From: Epiperipatus broadwayi
Lineage: Eukaryota > Onychophora > Udeonychophora > Euonychophora > Peripatidae
DNA length: 64,000 nt
Direction: 5' to 3'
Assembly: GCA_028023455.1 (NCBI GenBank)
Contig: JAQFVV010000458.1
Span: 372,001-436,000, forward strand
Positions 34,055 through 47,904 of this stretch are shown one piece after another. The position numbers and the translations under genes are program-made. The notes beneath the pieces are model-generated. The model was not told where the DNA came from. It did no database searches and saw only the letters and a program-made list of their open reading frames with translations. Position 1 is the stretch's first letter. Every line of letters starts with the position of its first letter.

Positions 34055-37000
34055 TGTACCGGTCAAAACATGTCTATCCATCTAACATGAGCTGGAACAC
34101 ACAAAATGTACTTCAAACCCAGTCAAGCCCAAGATTTAGGTCAGGGACCAGCCTGGATTCGAACCCACCTTCTAAGCCCCAGATCAAACACCTAATGAAC
34201 AACATAATAGTGATGGCACATGAGAATTAATTTTAATCCGGCCGACTAGGAGAGCGGAGAAGACAATGAGACATTTATTTACTATGACTAATTAAAATAT
34301 ACCTAAGCATGGTTGTAATATGTGGAAGTGGAGGAAAGAGGAAGGAATTCGAACTACTCAAATAAGTTAGACAAAATATATTTTAATATAATGAAAAATT
34401 AGTTATATACATTTATAAATAAATTATGTTAGTGTGTGTGTGAATGAGCAAGCGATTACATAGTGTCATTCACGCTATTATTTCTCATATGCTCTTTATT
34501 AGCTAAATGATATATTATAAATAAACACACATCTTTGGTGGGTTTAATATTAAGATGCCAATTTATTATTACAAAGGATTACATAAAATTGCCATTAACG
34601 CTTTGGGTTATGGTTCTGAAACGTGGTGACTAACATATGATAGGGGAGCGTTCTGAGATTCATTACAGATATAAGATAAATCATTTTCACGCCATCGAGG
34701 TCATGAAAATAAATAGGATACATTTGAAAAACACATTTGAAAATGACATTTGATTAGATGACAAAATATCCAATGAAAAATTATTTAACAATAGTAAAAC
34801 GAACGCTTTATTTTTCCCCAAGGCACATAGATACTCTTAAATAGATATATAAATTACGATGGTGGGACTGAATAAGATTGAAATAAACTTAAATAATAAA
34901 AGTAATTGGCGTATATATATATATCTTAAAGAAAGCTTAATTTGAATATTATAGCATTAAAACGGGGTCATGAAGCAAGAGAAGTAATAATACGAAGCGG
35001 TGCTGACATAATAGCCTAAAAATAACTACGAGGAAAAAGGTCGTGCTTCTGGATGAAAAACGAAATCTCACACCCCCTTCTTGGGTGGTGCTTAGAGAAA
35101 AACGGATAGGCATGGCGTGGCCCAGACTTTTGCTGGTATAACCAATGCGAGAGGCCTTTTATATACGAAGTGAGTAGATGGGCATAGCATGTGCCAAACT
35201 TATGGGTCACAGCTAGATGCATTTTATATGAAGAAAGTGGTTCCAGATAGCTCAACTATCTATGGAACGAGATATAAGAAATCTATGAGTTCGAACTTAT
35301 CGCAACTCCCAGATTAGAAGCACGTAAACACAAAGACCGGCTAAATGTCAGAAACGCAATAATAAATGGATGTCATTAAAAACATTGAATAAATTTACAG
35401 CTTCAAAATAAATGACCCTTGTTTGAAATACTATAACACGCAATGCATTTATAATATATATATAGGGAGAATATTTCACATACGTTAGGATTCTAATTAA
35501 TAATAGAAACATTAAGATTTCCCCCTTCCCTGTCCTACCATTTAAAACAAATCAATAATAACGGAAAATAATAAAGCATATATTTTAAGAGTATGGAAAC
35601 TAAAAGAAATAGCAGTTATACATAGAAAACAATTAATAAGTCACTCTTTCAGAATTGAATAAATAATATTTTATATGATATCAAAGCGTTAATTAGCCAA
35701 AGTTCTGGATTTTCACCGGGTTAAACAAATCAATTTTTATATTAAAAAAAAACCGAACCTACAATGTTGATTCATAAAACAATCTGGCGAACGTATTAAT
35801 TTATAATGCATTACATATATTTTAAGGGGACGTTAATAACCTTTGTATGAAGAAAAAAAAATGACAGAAAAGATTTTTATAAATTAAAAATCGCCAGTTT
35901 GCTTAGATTGGCAAATTAATAAATAAAATCAAAAAAACATATATATATATAATCAAGTCATAAATATCTATAAATAAATGACCGCACCGAAATTAAGGAA
36001 AAGAAAGTTAAAAAGCATATGAGAATAGGATTAAATATAAAGAAATCATTTGAGAGCAAAATTAGATTCACAGACATATATATATATATAAAAAAATAAA
36101 AAATACATGGGAAGAGATCTTGATAGATTATTCGAGATTATAATAATACCTATTGCAAATGTTTCACGGCTTGATAGAGGCAGTTACAGTCAGAGTATTA
36201 GCAGGTTTACTGGACACAGATAGGCTCCGCTAGATGTTGACAGCAGTGGATGGCCTTGATGAGCTGGTGAGACAAAGCTCCGGGAAGCACGGTCGATCTT
36301 TTAGCCCGCCATTCTTTTAGGTACGATGTCTTGTATATAGATTAATCACTCTTCAGTAAAAAACTCAGTAATAACTTTCTTCAATCAAATTTTCCACTAT
36401 TTATATCTTCTGGTCTTATCTACAGGATTCAATCTATACTGACCACCAATTGTAATTGCTCTAAACGCTTCTCTGTGGTATGTGCCAGCTTTGGAGGGAA
36501 ATTAGAATCCTACATGCCCAAGGGTTGATTTGCTAATTAAAAAACAACAACAAGCATATTAAGTTTATCAGTCATTGTACTAACAAAATCTGTTTAATTA
36601 AGGTTTAAATTAACAAAAATGTAGATTTTATTCAGAAAAATTTTAGGAATTTGGTACAATGACTTTTAAATATATTTTCCATAAATTTAAATAGAAATTT
36701 ACAAAATATAATTGAAATATTACATTGTTTAAATAATTGATTCTCAAGTGTACATTGATTAAAAGATAAATATAAAATGTTACCCACTAATTAATTGAAG
36801 AAAATGAACTTTAATAAAGAATTTGAAATATTTGTAACATTTTATAGATATCTAGGATTCAATTTAATTTAAGAAAATAAACGCAATATACATTTTTACA
36901 AATATAAATAAATAAACTATTATAAAAGGTTAGTTAATCATAAAATACAAATTAATCAAAAGGTTATAACAATTATAAATATACTACCACCTCATATGAG

Positions 37001-37098
37001 ATGGGTGTCAGTTAATAATGATTGGGTTCAAACCCAGACTAGTGCTGATGACATTGGCACTAGGTGAAGCAGAAATATGTATTATATTTCCAGCTTCA
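34055..37098 (-). repeat. E4 right LTR (5' LTR in element orientation)
   Basis: Partner of 23080-26111. It ends CCAGCTTCA directly before atatatatttt. The minus-strand TATA box equivalent is at 35155-35165. Confidence 0.92.
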
Positions 37099-38930
37099 AT
37101 ATATATTTTCTAGTGAATTGTTATATATATATTCTAGTGAATTGTTATATATATATACATAACGTTTATTGTAGAATTCATGCAATAAAAAAGTCAGAGA
37201 GATTTATCTTTGTTTTTATTATTTAAACTCCTACTGATGAATTAGGTTAATATGACCCGATGTTTTCAAATATTTAAAATTTTAATATATATGACAGATT
37301 TAATTTGAGGATATTCGGATAGAGAAAAATTTAATTGCAGAGGGTCTTATATTCATTTAATTATTTAGGAATTACAGTAATGAATAAATAGAGATCAATT
37401 TTTATTTGATTAATTTTTTTATCATTGTATAATCTCTTTGAAGCCTCAGGAAGATATTTCAAAACTCTCCTTCAGTTTTATATAGTATTATTGTCACATA
37501 ACATATTTTTGGAGTTATATACATATATTTTTTATTATATGTATTGATTCTATTCAGTAATAAACTAAATAAATAAAATATTAATAAATCATCAGACAAC
37601 TAAGTGAAGTACAAGCAGTAAAGTCTTGCATTGAGCCAATATTTCACAGGATACAATCTCAATGGCATAAGAGCACTATTCCCCCTATTACTTCAAATAA
37701 TAATAAATTCATATCATTCTTGCGACTTTAAAATAATAACAATCAATTTAATATAATATCACTAAATAAATTCTAATCTCTTTATTATATTATATAATTA
37801 TAATTATCTCTGGTTCTTTAAAATAACTTTAATCAATTTATAATCTCTTGCACTCAAGTACAATAAGAGATTTTGTATCATCCTCAGCTACACCTAACTA
37901 ATAATAATAACAATAAATAAATAATAATCTTATTCCTCTTTAAATAATTATTAATCTTAGCCAATGTTCAATATTAAGGCAACTAACAATAATGATAACA
38001 ACAATAAGTAATATAATTCTTTTAGTTATCATGTGGCATCTTAAATAGAATATATGAAATAATCTGAAAATATCTTGCAACAAATAATATTAAAATTCTA
38101 TGCAATAAATTGTGTAATTAATTATGACCATAAAAATAATATTAATGCAAAAGGAAATTTCTCAAGTATATTATATTCTGAATCATTGTGATTTTTTTAG
38201 TAAATAATTATATCTGTATTGCGCAAATATTATGTTTATGTTGGTAGCTGTCAATCAAGTATTTGTGATGGTGAATAAATCAATATAACACAAGGTTTTA
38301 TAAAAACCAGTTTAACAAATTTTATTATCCTATACATTTAATTAAAAAACGGTTGTTTTCTCATTTTTGGTGTTGGCCTTCAGATGTCACTACTTCTAGG
38401 TAATTCCTAGAAATATACCGTTTCACCAGTCTTCACCCAAACAAAGAGGAATTTTTCTACGTTATTAAATGCAGAAAAGTCCTCACATTATGTTGGACGG
38501 AGGAGGAGATGGCGACAGAAGCCAACACAAAGAGACGTATTTCTATGATAAAACACAGAAAGAGTTCCCCACGGCTGCCGGTTATGGATTTTTTTTCTAT
38601 GCTAAAAGCAAAGAGAAAGAAATGCCTTGATAGGCTGCCATAGTAGTCGATTTTGTTCATCATTTTCTCGTAATAGTAGAATATCTATTTTCTCTGTAGT
38701 TTCGTGTGAGAGTGTGTGTCTTTGAAGCGGTCGTAGTTTTTTTAAATTTGATAAGACATCTATTTTTTAATGTGTTGTAACTTACTTTACTGTTGTAAGT
38801 TTAGTAATAATGTTCTGAAGATTCAATTACGTAGGGGTAACCCTCAAAAATTGCTTTTAAGGGTGCAAAAGGAAAAAATATTAAAGGATCATGTGAAAAG
38901 TACCATTTTCATGAGAATTCATCCATGACC
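37099..38930. other. Unassigned AT-rich interval with a short TA-rich duplication
   Basis: At 37099-37160 the phrase ctagtgaattgttatatata occurs twice in tandem. The rest is AT-rich with no supported gene. A 68-codon minus ORF at 38457-38663 has no recognisable feature. Confidence 0.55.
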
Positions 38931-39470
38931 AGTTACTTTCGCTATATATATATGCACAAACAAAAACAACCCACTGTCTAATTATTAGTAATTACTTGTC
39001 AGAAAAATAAAATTAGTCGGGTATTTTTTTTTTTTTGTTTTGTTACATTTATTATTTCAAAATAAGATTAGTTTTTATATCTACACACTAACAAAAACAA
39101 CCCAGTTCCTGATTAATTACTGTCTTTAAAAAAAAAAGCAAATTTAACGAGGTTTGATTTTTTTCAATGGAGTTTTTGAATTACGGTTTGTTTGTTTTTA
39201 TATATACACAAGATTTACCAAAAAAAAAAAAAAAGAAACCCACTTTCTGATTAATTACTGTCAAAAGAAACGCAAATTAGTCGGCTATCATTTTTAAATT
39301 TAGTATTTCAATAATGGTACCCTTTTTATATAGACAGACTTAACAAAAATCAACCCACTTTCTGATTCATTACTGTCCCCAAAAAAGAAAACGGAAATTA
39401 GTCGGGTATCATTTTTCAATCGAGTCTTTTAATGACGGTACTTACTAATAGTAGTCGGGTATCAATTCTA
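38931..39470. repeat. Degenerate tandem array, about 115-138 bp, four units
   Basis: Units are marked by aacccactttctgatt and then attagtcgggtatcattttt. The aaccca marker falls at about 38968, 39099, 39237 and 39352. Units differ by substitutions and A-run lengths, so the array is old. Confidence 0.85.
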
Positions 39471-39509
39471 AATTGTAGTATATAAATTATGTTACTTTTG
39501 ATAGATTTA

Positions 39510-40020
39510 GAATTACCTCTTGCTTTTTTAATAAAATGATTGATTTACTCTTGACCAAAAATACCGTAACTTTAAAAAAAAAAGACACACATAAAGTGCA
39601 AAAAAAAATGAGAAAAAGCCCCGTAACTTTAAAGACACACACAAACTCAAAAACAATCTAAGATTAATAAACAGTGACTTATTATGTCTTGCTTTGGAAT
39701 CAAATTATTGATTTACTCTTGCAAAAAAAATACCGTAACTTTAAAAAGACACACCTAAAGTCCAAAAAAAAAAAAAAATTCGAAAAAGCCCCATAACTTT
39801 AAAGATACACACACAAATGTAAAAACAAGATAAGAATAATAAACATTTACTTATTACGTCTTGCTTTTGAATAAAATTATTGCTTTACTCTTGAAAAAAA
39901 AAAAAGACCGTAACTTTAAAAAGACACACGTAAAGTCAAAAAAAAAAAAAAATTAGAAAAACACCGTAACTTTAAAGACACACAAACTCAAAAACAAGAT
40001 AAGATTAATAAACATTTACA
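39510..40020. repeat. Tandem array, about 170 bp, three units
   Basis: Units are marked by gatttactcttg (39542, 39710, and a variant at 39882), accgtaactttaaa and agacacac. It directly follows the previous array. The two arrays in sequence resemble the internal layout of the 17173-20367 transposon, but I see no terminal inverted repeats here. Confidence 0.85.
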
Positions 40021-43000
40021 AAAATGAAAAAAAAACTAACATCATATAATAGTATTAGTTCGTAGAATATTTTATTACAAATCTAAGAAATTATATCTTT
40101 TTAGATCAAATCGATCATTTAGGTCCGGCCCGGAATCGTTATATGTATATGTTTTCGATTAGCATCAACACCATCTTAAGGCGAACACCAAGGATGAGAA
40201 TACAACCAAAAAAACTATATACACTATTTACAATCGTGTTTAATAAAACCTAAGAAATATAAAGCTAATTTTAGATAAATTGGGTTACATCTTTTCATAT
40301 TATCAAAATACAATAAATCAATAAGTAAATAAGCCTTTTCTATGACTTATATACTTTTATGGAACATTTATTTAAAATATAATACCAATTTAAGAATACT
40401 CTTATAGTTTAATAAAAATATCTATTAAGCTAGAAAATGTGTTTTTCATAAGTGTATACAAAAAATATAAAATATGAGATAGTTAAATCATATTCATTTT
40501 TTAAAACATATTCAAATACTTTTACAATAAAGGAATCAAACTTATCTCATATAATAGTACTAGTGTTATTTTAAATATTTATCTTGGTTCGTTTGATAAA
40601 TAAATTGATTTCAATAAAATAATATAATTGATATTTTTTATATATTTTTGCTTGGTACTACTCTAAATAAGAATCCCTATATGTGTGTTTCATGTATGTT
40701 TGAAATATAAAATACTATTCACAAAATACAAGCATTCCATGTATTTTATGTTGTTTATTTTGGATATTTCACTTTTTAAAAATATGCATTAACACCTAAA
40801 AATTAAAATATCATTTTTTTTCCCAAAAATCTCGTGAATAATTATCATCTCTTTTATATTTTAAAAATAATTGAATAAAACATGAAAAATATCCATGATT
40901 CTTTATTATTCACTGTTAGCATTTACATTCAATCTCATTTGTATTTGTCTTCAACCTAAAGCAAAACAAGAAAAGCCTATCACATCTTCTTTCAAAATAA
41001 CGATACTACAGTTCAAAATTATTTATTATTTTCCTTCATAAATACAATTCTATACAATGTAATAACTGTTGAAATTAAGATAGCGATACTATGAGTAGGC
41101 ATGAAGAACTAACTAGAGTAAATACTCAATAGTATAAAATATATTGGATAATTTATATGGATAGAGCGTGAATGATGTGGTATGTCTTCTTTGTCTAATA
41201 ACCTCAAGTATAATAATAATGTCCAGGCTATTTAAACAGCACTCATTCGAATGTTTTAAAATACAAAAATATCAAGAAAGACACTGTCCACAGAAAATAT
41301 AAACAAGACACAGGGACACTTTATCTGTACTTGCATAAACTACTAAGATAATAATATAGGTTTCTTTCCTATTCTCTCCATATATCCTACATATAATCAT
41401 TTAAATGTTTTTTTTACAATACTCCCAATGTCACTATCGATTAAAACTTCACAATAGACTTAACAAATTACATCGCAAAATTACTGGCATTACTCTAAAT
41501 AATAAACAAAATTCACATATGGCTTTAACAATCTAACACTAGTACAAGAAAAGGTTTATTCAGTTTTAAAACTCAGCAATAAAATACAAATGATTTTGTT
41601 TTAAGATATTAAAATCAGTATTTAAAATATTTCTAAAAGTAGGGTTCATCTATTAAAGAATCATATAAAATTATAAGTATCAATAAATTATATTACATTA
41701 GTAATATAAAAAAAGTATGCATATCTTTCTAAAAATCACAGCTCATATCGTTAGAATAATAATAAAGTTTTATGTGTAATTAATGCACACACACAAGTTC
41801 ATATATTCATATAACAAAGCGATATCAAAAAAAATATTCCAAACAATTCTAGAAAATAATAAAATATACATAATATCAAATTAATATATTTTATAAAGTT
41901 TAACCTAATGAGACTTCATTTGTCAGTCACTATAATTGATGTTTTCTGGGCCAATATTTATTATAATTAAGTATATTAAATAATAACATTCATTCAGCAT
42001 CACTATTATATTTTAAAAATGTTTATGAAAAAACTTTACAAAATATTAAAATATATATTTTAAAATATTAATTATGTTAGATGAAATAAAAATATTTAAG
42101 TGTAATTTTTCTTACTCTAACACTAATAAAACTTAATACTACAATTGACATGTGAAATGATAATAAAAACTATAGTTACTAAAACTCCAACTCTCCATAA
42201 AGTTCAAATTAAAAAAAGTTTTTTCTTCCAATATTTTCATATAAGTTCCCTGGCGCTTGTTGCTTAGCAATGCTACTGTCCAAAACCTTTAAAACAAAAA
42301 CATTCTCTCCTTCTCTCCACAGTACATAAACTCATAAATGATAATAAAAAAATGAGAATGAAGTCCACTTTTAAATCCAAAAATATTCTGAAAGTCTATA
42401 AAAATGCAGTCTGTTGGATGCAGCTTTCCAGGATAACAACTATAAAAATGTGATATCACTTGGGAAAGTTTTAAAAAATAATCTCCAGAGTTTTTTCCAT
42501 TCACTTGGATCCTACAGGTTTTAGATGCATCAGTTGTTGGCATTATAAATCCATGAGTATTTTTTCAGAAAATATGTATTTTATATTCCATTTAAAAATA
42601 TTTTATAGTAATTCAGAGAAAGTCATTTATAGAGTTATATTTCTTTAGTCAGGATAATATATTTTTAATTACTTTTTTTTTCTGACGAATAAGTTTTTTT
42701 TAAAAAAAAACAATATTTATAATATTAAATAATTTATGGTCTTTTTAATAATGACCAGTCATAAATATTATATCTGTTATAATGTCAGTTTTTATCTTTA
42801 TAGTGATTTTTCAAGAGAGATTTGTAATAAACTTCTTTTTAAGTCAATATTTATTAAAAATATTCACTGCAATTTTTTAAAAAAAATATATATAGTTACT
42901 AATCTAAGCATAAATGGTATCTTTTTATTCTAGGTTCAATATTAAATTTGTTTTCAACTTTTTCAAAAATATTAAAATTAAGGTTTTTTCCATATAACTT

Positions 43001-44465
43001 TTTATTCTTCAAATAAAGTTATTTGTTTTTAAACTACAATACATAAAAATGCTAGTCCTTAAAAAAATTCTATTCAATATTCTTGTCAATGTCCAAAATA
43101 TTAAAAAGAAATAATGATATAAATTTTCCAATAATATATTTAAAATTATACTTTCCTTTATCAGCTGTACTCTTATAGTTAATTCTTTTCAATACATTAT
43201 TGTTGGCATTAAATCCATATTTTATTGTGAAGTTGGCTTAAGCTTCAATAAAAATAATTGGTAGAGAATTTTCTAATTTAGTGCTGCATTATTTACTTTA
43301 ACTTAGTAAATTATTAATCCTTCAAAAACTTTTCTATAAATAATATTCCAATGTTGATATATGATAATAATATTGATAATATTAAGTTATTAAGTAAGTT
43401 ATTAAGTTATTAAGCAAGCCAAAATAAGAGTATCTACTTTTATACTAAATTGAACTGACAATTTGATTGGATATTTAATCTTCTACTTGTGATCTAATTT
43501 ACATATTAGTCAAGCTTGTGAAATGAAAATTTAAAAACAAAATTTATGACTTGTATTGAAATATTAAATACCATTACAAAATTCAGTGCTAAATTAATGT
43601 TATACCTTCACTTAACAAATTAAACACTTTAAAATAACATGTTTAAATAGTATTTTAATAATTTATCCAATATTTAATTTTAATGTATCTATTTTTTAAA
43701 ATTTAATTTTACTAACTACTTTTATTTTAAAGCTGTCCAATTAAATAATTTTCCTAACATTTACTTTTATTTTATGATACACAAATGTTTCAATTGTTAA
43801 AAATGATTCTAAAAGTAATTTTGAAAGCTTCTTTTAGAAACCTTGTAAGCACAAAATTTGAGTATTTGCTGATCACATGATTTTTATAAACCAGAGAATA
43901 TGTATCAATTTTTATAATTACTGTCTCAAAACAGAAATATCAAACATTTTATTACAAAATATTACATTAAATAAATTATAAAATATGATACAATTTCAAA
44001 TAGATAAGTTTTGAAATTATTTAAGCAGTAATAAATTAAATACATTTGTCTACCACACAATATTATATATATATTTTTTTAAATTATCAAAAACAATATT
44101 ATATTTTTTTAAATAATTTATAGAAGAAATATTAAATCTAATTTTTACTCATAATACATTAGCTTATTTAATTTTAAATCATTATTTTAAAACTAACTTT
44201 TAGCACTTTGACTTAATAGGGTTTTTAATATATTATTTCGCTATGGCCAGTTTTTCCAACCATACAAAAATCATAATATTTAGCTTTACTCTATTATTTC
44301 AGCATATTAACATAGTCTTTAACATATTTACAACTCTCAACTTTATTTTAACAAAGTTTAACAATCTTATCAATATTATATAGCATTTATACTATTTAAG
44401 TTATCTCTTAATTTAAATTTTTGCAAAAATTGACTTAATAAATCTATTTGGATCTAATTGAAAGG

Positions 44466-44468
<3 letters not shown>
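40021..44468. other. Featureless AT-rich DNA
   Basis: No supported ORF, terminal repeat or RNA gene was found in over 4 kb. The 84-codon minus ORF at 42289-42543 shows no known motif. Confidence 0.6.

Positions 44469-44508
<40 letters not shown>
44469..44508. repeat. (TA)n microsatellite
   Basis: About 39 bp of TA alternation directly before the solo LTR. Confidence 0.95.
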
Positions 44509-44511
<3 letters not shown>

Positions 44512-46484
44512 AACAGTTTCACTATTTTTATCTTTTCTATTTATTATTCAACACCACTGCCACATCAAGCAAGAAGCAAACATAAACTAATTATTTTAGG
44601 CCTATGTTCCTGATGGAACACTGAAAAGATTACAAATGCACTAATCCAGTGTTATTTTTCTCAATCAGCCACTTCTCAGCTGCTGGATACTCCATTCATA
44701 AGAATTATTGAATTAAAAAACAATCCAGCACTTGAAATATTTATAAAACGTTTATGGGAATCTATCACAGTAATCAAAAGAATCTAAACATACAGCACTT
44801 TCTACTTCTCTTATCTAATCCCCCTTTCCTCTCTTTAGACTACATAGACATTTATTTAACTTTTTCTTCTTTTATTTCAATCTAAAGTTATTTATGTAAG
44901 TTTCATGACCTAGATTCAAGTTGATAATTAATCATTCGCTTGGCAAGAAAAGGAATAATTAAGGAAGACAACCATTTTGTTTTTGTTAGTAATAATAATA
45001 ATGTTTAATTCACATAAATTATTAGATAAATGACATAATAAATTTAAGATCAAAATATTACAAAATAAATCTTACAATAATATGATTACATAAGCAAATA
45101 CCTAGCATGAATATTTGTTAATTTCTTTAATAAATGCATTTATTTGGTACTAGTTCTTATTGCTTTATTTAGTTATTGTGCAATTTTATTTTTTTTAAAT
45201 TAATTTGTCTACCTTTTGATATGAAAAAAATCAAAAAAACCTCCTTGTTTTATAAAAATGTTCTTTACCTCGGTTACTTGACCTTCAGTAACTTATTAAC
45301 CATCCTGTGGAAATTCCCCACTTCTTTTGCAGAGATAGTTGATTTCTTCCTATGCATTTCAATCAGTTAGTTTATTCATCGAGTTCCTTTGTATTAGGCT
45401 TCCTTTCCTTTGTTATTATAAGTTTTGTAGCAGCATTCCCTTCTTCAGATATATATGGCATGGTTAATCATGGTGATCTATTTAACTGGCAGGATAGTAG
45501 ATGTTCTTTCATGATTGAGCTGGAATTTGGATGGACAAATATCAAGCAAATGCCTGTTTAGGGCCTCTAGCCACACATATTCACAGGCATATGCCTGCTA
45601 GTACTTTCTTGGAAAAAAATTCTATCATCACGTCTAGCTCTACAGACCTCCTCTGATCACCTCAAAATCCAAAAGTCAATTAATAAATTCCTTATAATCC
45701 AGATACACCTCATTCATCCACCTCATTCTTCCATTGATCCACTAGCTATTGTTTGTTGGAATGTCTGTAATTGGAAATGTCTGTTCACACATTTTATTTT
45801 ATCTTCTCTAGATCTATGATGAATTTCTTCTATAAGTTTTGTTTTTACACAATTTTCATTTAGCTTATTTTGTTTGTTTTTTTTTTTTTACAAAGTTTAA
45901 AATATCGTCCCTTCTAATATTATTTTTTTTTCATTTTTTTATACATTTTTTAATATTGTTTGTTTGCTTTTTTCCAAACAAGTGATTTTTGAAAGAGAAA
46001 AAGAGACATATTTGCCATACATCCCCTTATTTTTGTCTTTCATTATAAGTCTATTTATTTTATTTATACCTTCAACCAAATTTTATAACTGTTAACTCTA
46101 AAATCATTTAACCCCCCTCCTTTATTTGCTTCCCCTTTAAGACCCGATCATCAACTTAGATAATTCCATTTTAATTTTCTCTTAACTCTAATATTTCTTA
46201 AATTTCAAAATATTGACTTTGGAAGGTGAACGATATGAATCTCGTTCACTTCCCTCCCTTCACTTTTATTTAATTACTACAATTAATTCTGACTTCAATC
46301 ATATTCCTCAACTACACAAGTTTTGATTTGAATAGACACAATCTTAAAATAGATTTCCTTTCTTTCCTACGTTTCTTCTACATTTTCTAAGTTTTATTTT
46401 ACATACTCAAAAACTCGTATTTAATATTAGGCGATATATAATATTAAATCTACACGTGTGATCACAGTATGCATGATCATCACA
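44509..46484 (-). mobile_element. Solo LTR of the E1 family (diverged subfamily)
   Basis: Begins TGTAACAG and ends GATCATCACA, as E1 LTRs do, with collinear anchors throughout: cacatcaagcaagaagcaaa, gctggatac, cattcataagaat, caatccagcacttgaa, catcctgtgga and cgtgtgatcacagtatg. Length is 1976 bp against about 1775 for E1. There is no interior and no partner, so an LTR-LTR recombination product is likely. Left flank (TA)n, right flank ttatatatt. It is clearly diverged from E1, hence a different subfamily or older. Confidence 0.85.
44738..44745 (-). promoter_or_regulatory. TATA box of the solo LTR
   Basis: The minus strand reads TTTTATAAATATTTCAAGTG, aligning with the E1 TATA region. Conservation despite sequence divergence supports function. 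Confidence 0.5.
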
Positions 46485-47904
46485 TTATATATTTATAATT
46501 ACTGTCATAAACTTTTAACATCCAATAAATTTAGAGTTAATTAAATATCTGGTGAATCTGTCTAATTATATCTTTTGAATGTGCAAGATAATTCTGGTTC
46601 TTGAAAAATTTGATCCAGGATCAAGCCCATTTTGGTAAGTGAAATAGAATTAGATTCATGTATATTTTCTTATATATTACCATCACTCTTAGATCCAATT
46701 AGATATAAATGTAACATTTTTCATTATATTGAAATATTTGTTTACTTATCTAAGATCATATTATTGGTAAAAATGATTTCATTATTCCAGAGTTAATTAT
46801 TTATTTGCTTATTTTGTTTGGTTATAAAAATATTCATACATGTTGTTCTGTCATTAATCAGAATGATATAACTTAATTACTTTCTTTGAAGTGGATATCG
46901 TAAATTTTATGAAGTAGTATAACCTAATATTATCTTGGGCTTAGATAACTGCCAATTATCAACATATATAGTTTAATTGTTATTAAACCCATTTTTATAA
47001 TCGATTGATAATTTGACTATATGCCATTTGCAACACTTGTAACATTTCCGTAGCACATTTTGTGATTTTGACACAAAATTTGATGTTGGTACATTGCTTA
47101 TAATTTTGATCACCAAAGTATACGCACAGATAATTAGTATCTTCTCAATAGATAATGAACAAGTAGCTCCATCACCTAAAGTTTACCCACGCATTACCTT
47201 ACACATGTTCAAACATGAATACTTAAGTGATTTCAATACAATTTGTTCATGGTTGACCCTACACATCTATTCAGGGAATTAAATTGTCACATCTCATTTA
47301 TGAATAACCAATTACTACACTTTAATTGATAAGTCTCAAATGTACTGCACCCACAATTTTGGAGAACTGTAATTCATATTTAACCTACATGCTGAACATA
47401 ATCTTTAGTCACGAGCAAGTATTCATATAGCAGAGGTGTATAATAATCTCTGACATGAAATGGATATATATCTATGTGAAAATTATATTCACAGACCAGT
47501 TTACTACAACCTCTAGCCACAGTACACCACCTGTTCATCCCAGACCACGAAAATTTCGTAGAAGAAACAGCAGATCCTGATGGAAGAAAGACTCTCATAT
47601 GTGTATTGGTTAAAGGAAGCCCTATCTGTGCCATTCAGTAGCCGTGTGATTCTCATCGAAGTTGAACTTAATGAAAGTACAAGTTCAGATGAGTGTATAT
47701 AGGTTTTTTTCTCTATTTTTATATAATATTAAATTTTTTTTATATATATAAAAAATTACTTGGTTTTTTATTTACTCATATAATATCAAGATTGACCTTT
47801 GTATTTAATTTTTTTTTTGTAATATATAATATTTGCTGCATACACTTGATTTCTGAATTTATTGCTTTAAAATGGGGAAGGGGTATAGACCACACCCATT
47901 GATT
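46485..47904. other. Unassigned interval with one unrecognised 84-codon ORF
   Basis: AT-rich DNA. A minus-strand ORF at 47380-47634 (MAQIGLPLTNTHMRVF start) has better amino-acid balance than chance AT ORFs, but I recognise no domain. It could be an exon relic or old transposon fragment. Confidence 0.4.

Larger units (their letters stand above)
23080..37098 (-). mobile_element. E4: large gag-only LTR retrotransposon, split by nested E5
   Basis: Two LTRs of about 3.03 kb (TGTACCGG...CCAGCTTCA) surround an interior that is about 2.8 kb once the nested E5 is subtracted. It is flanked by atatatata on both sides. The interior carries one intact 450-codon minus-strand ORF and a leader with tandem repeats. 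A lysine-tRNA-like PBS on the minus strand and a minus-strand TATA box in the LTR agree with the ORF's direction. The LTR pair is nearly identical by eye, so insertion is comparatively recent. No pol gene was found. Confidence 0.88.

Noticed and set aside
42289-42543. 84-codon minus ORF as exon
   Set aside because: No known motif, AT-driven composition, no splice evidence and no second copy to judge conservation.
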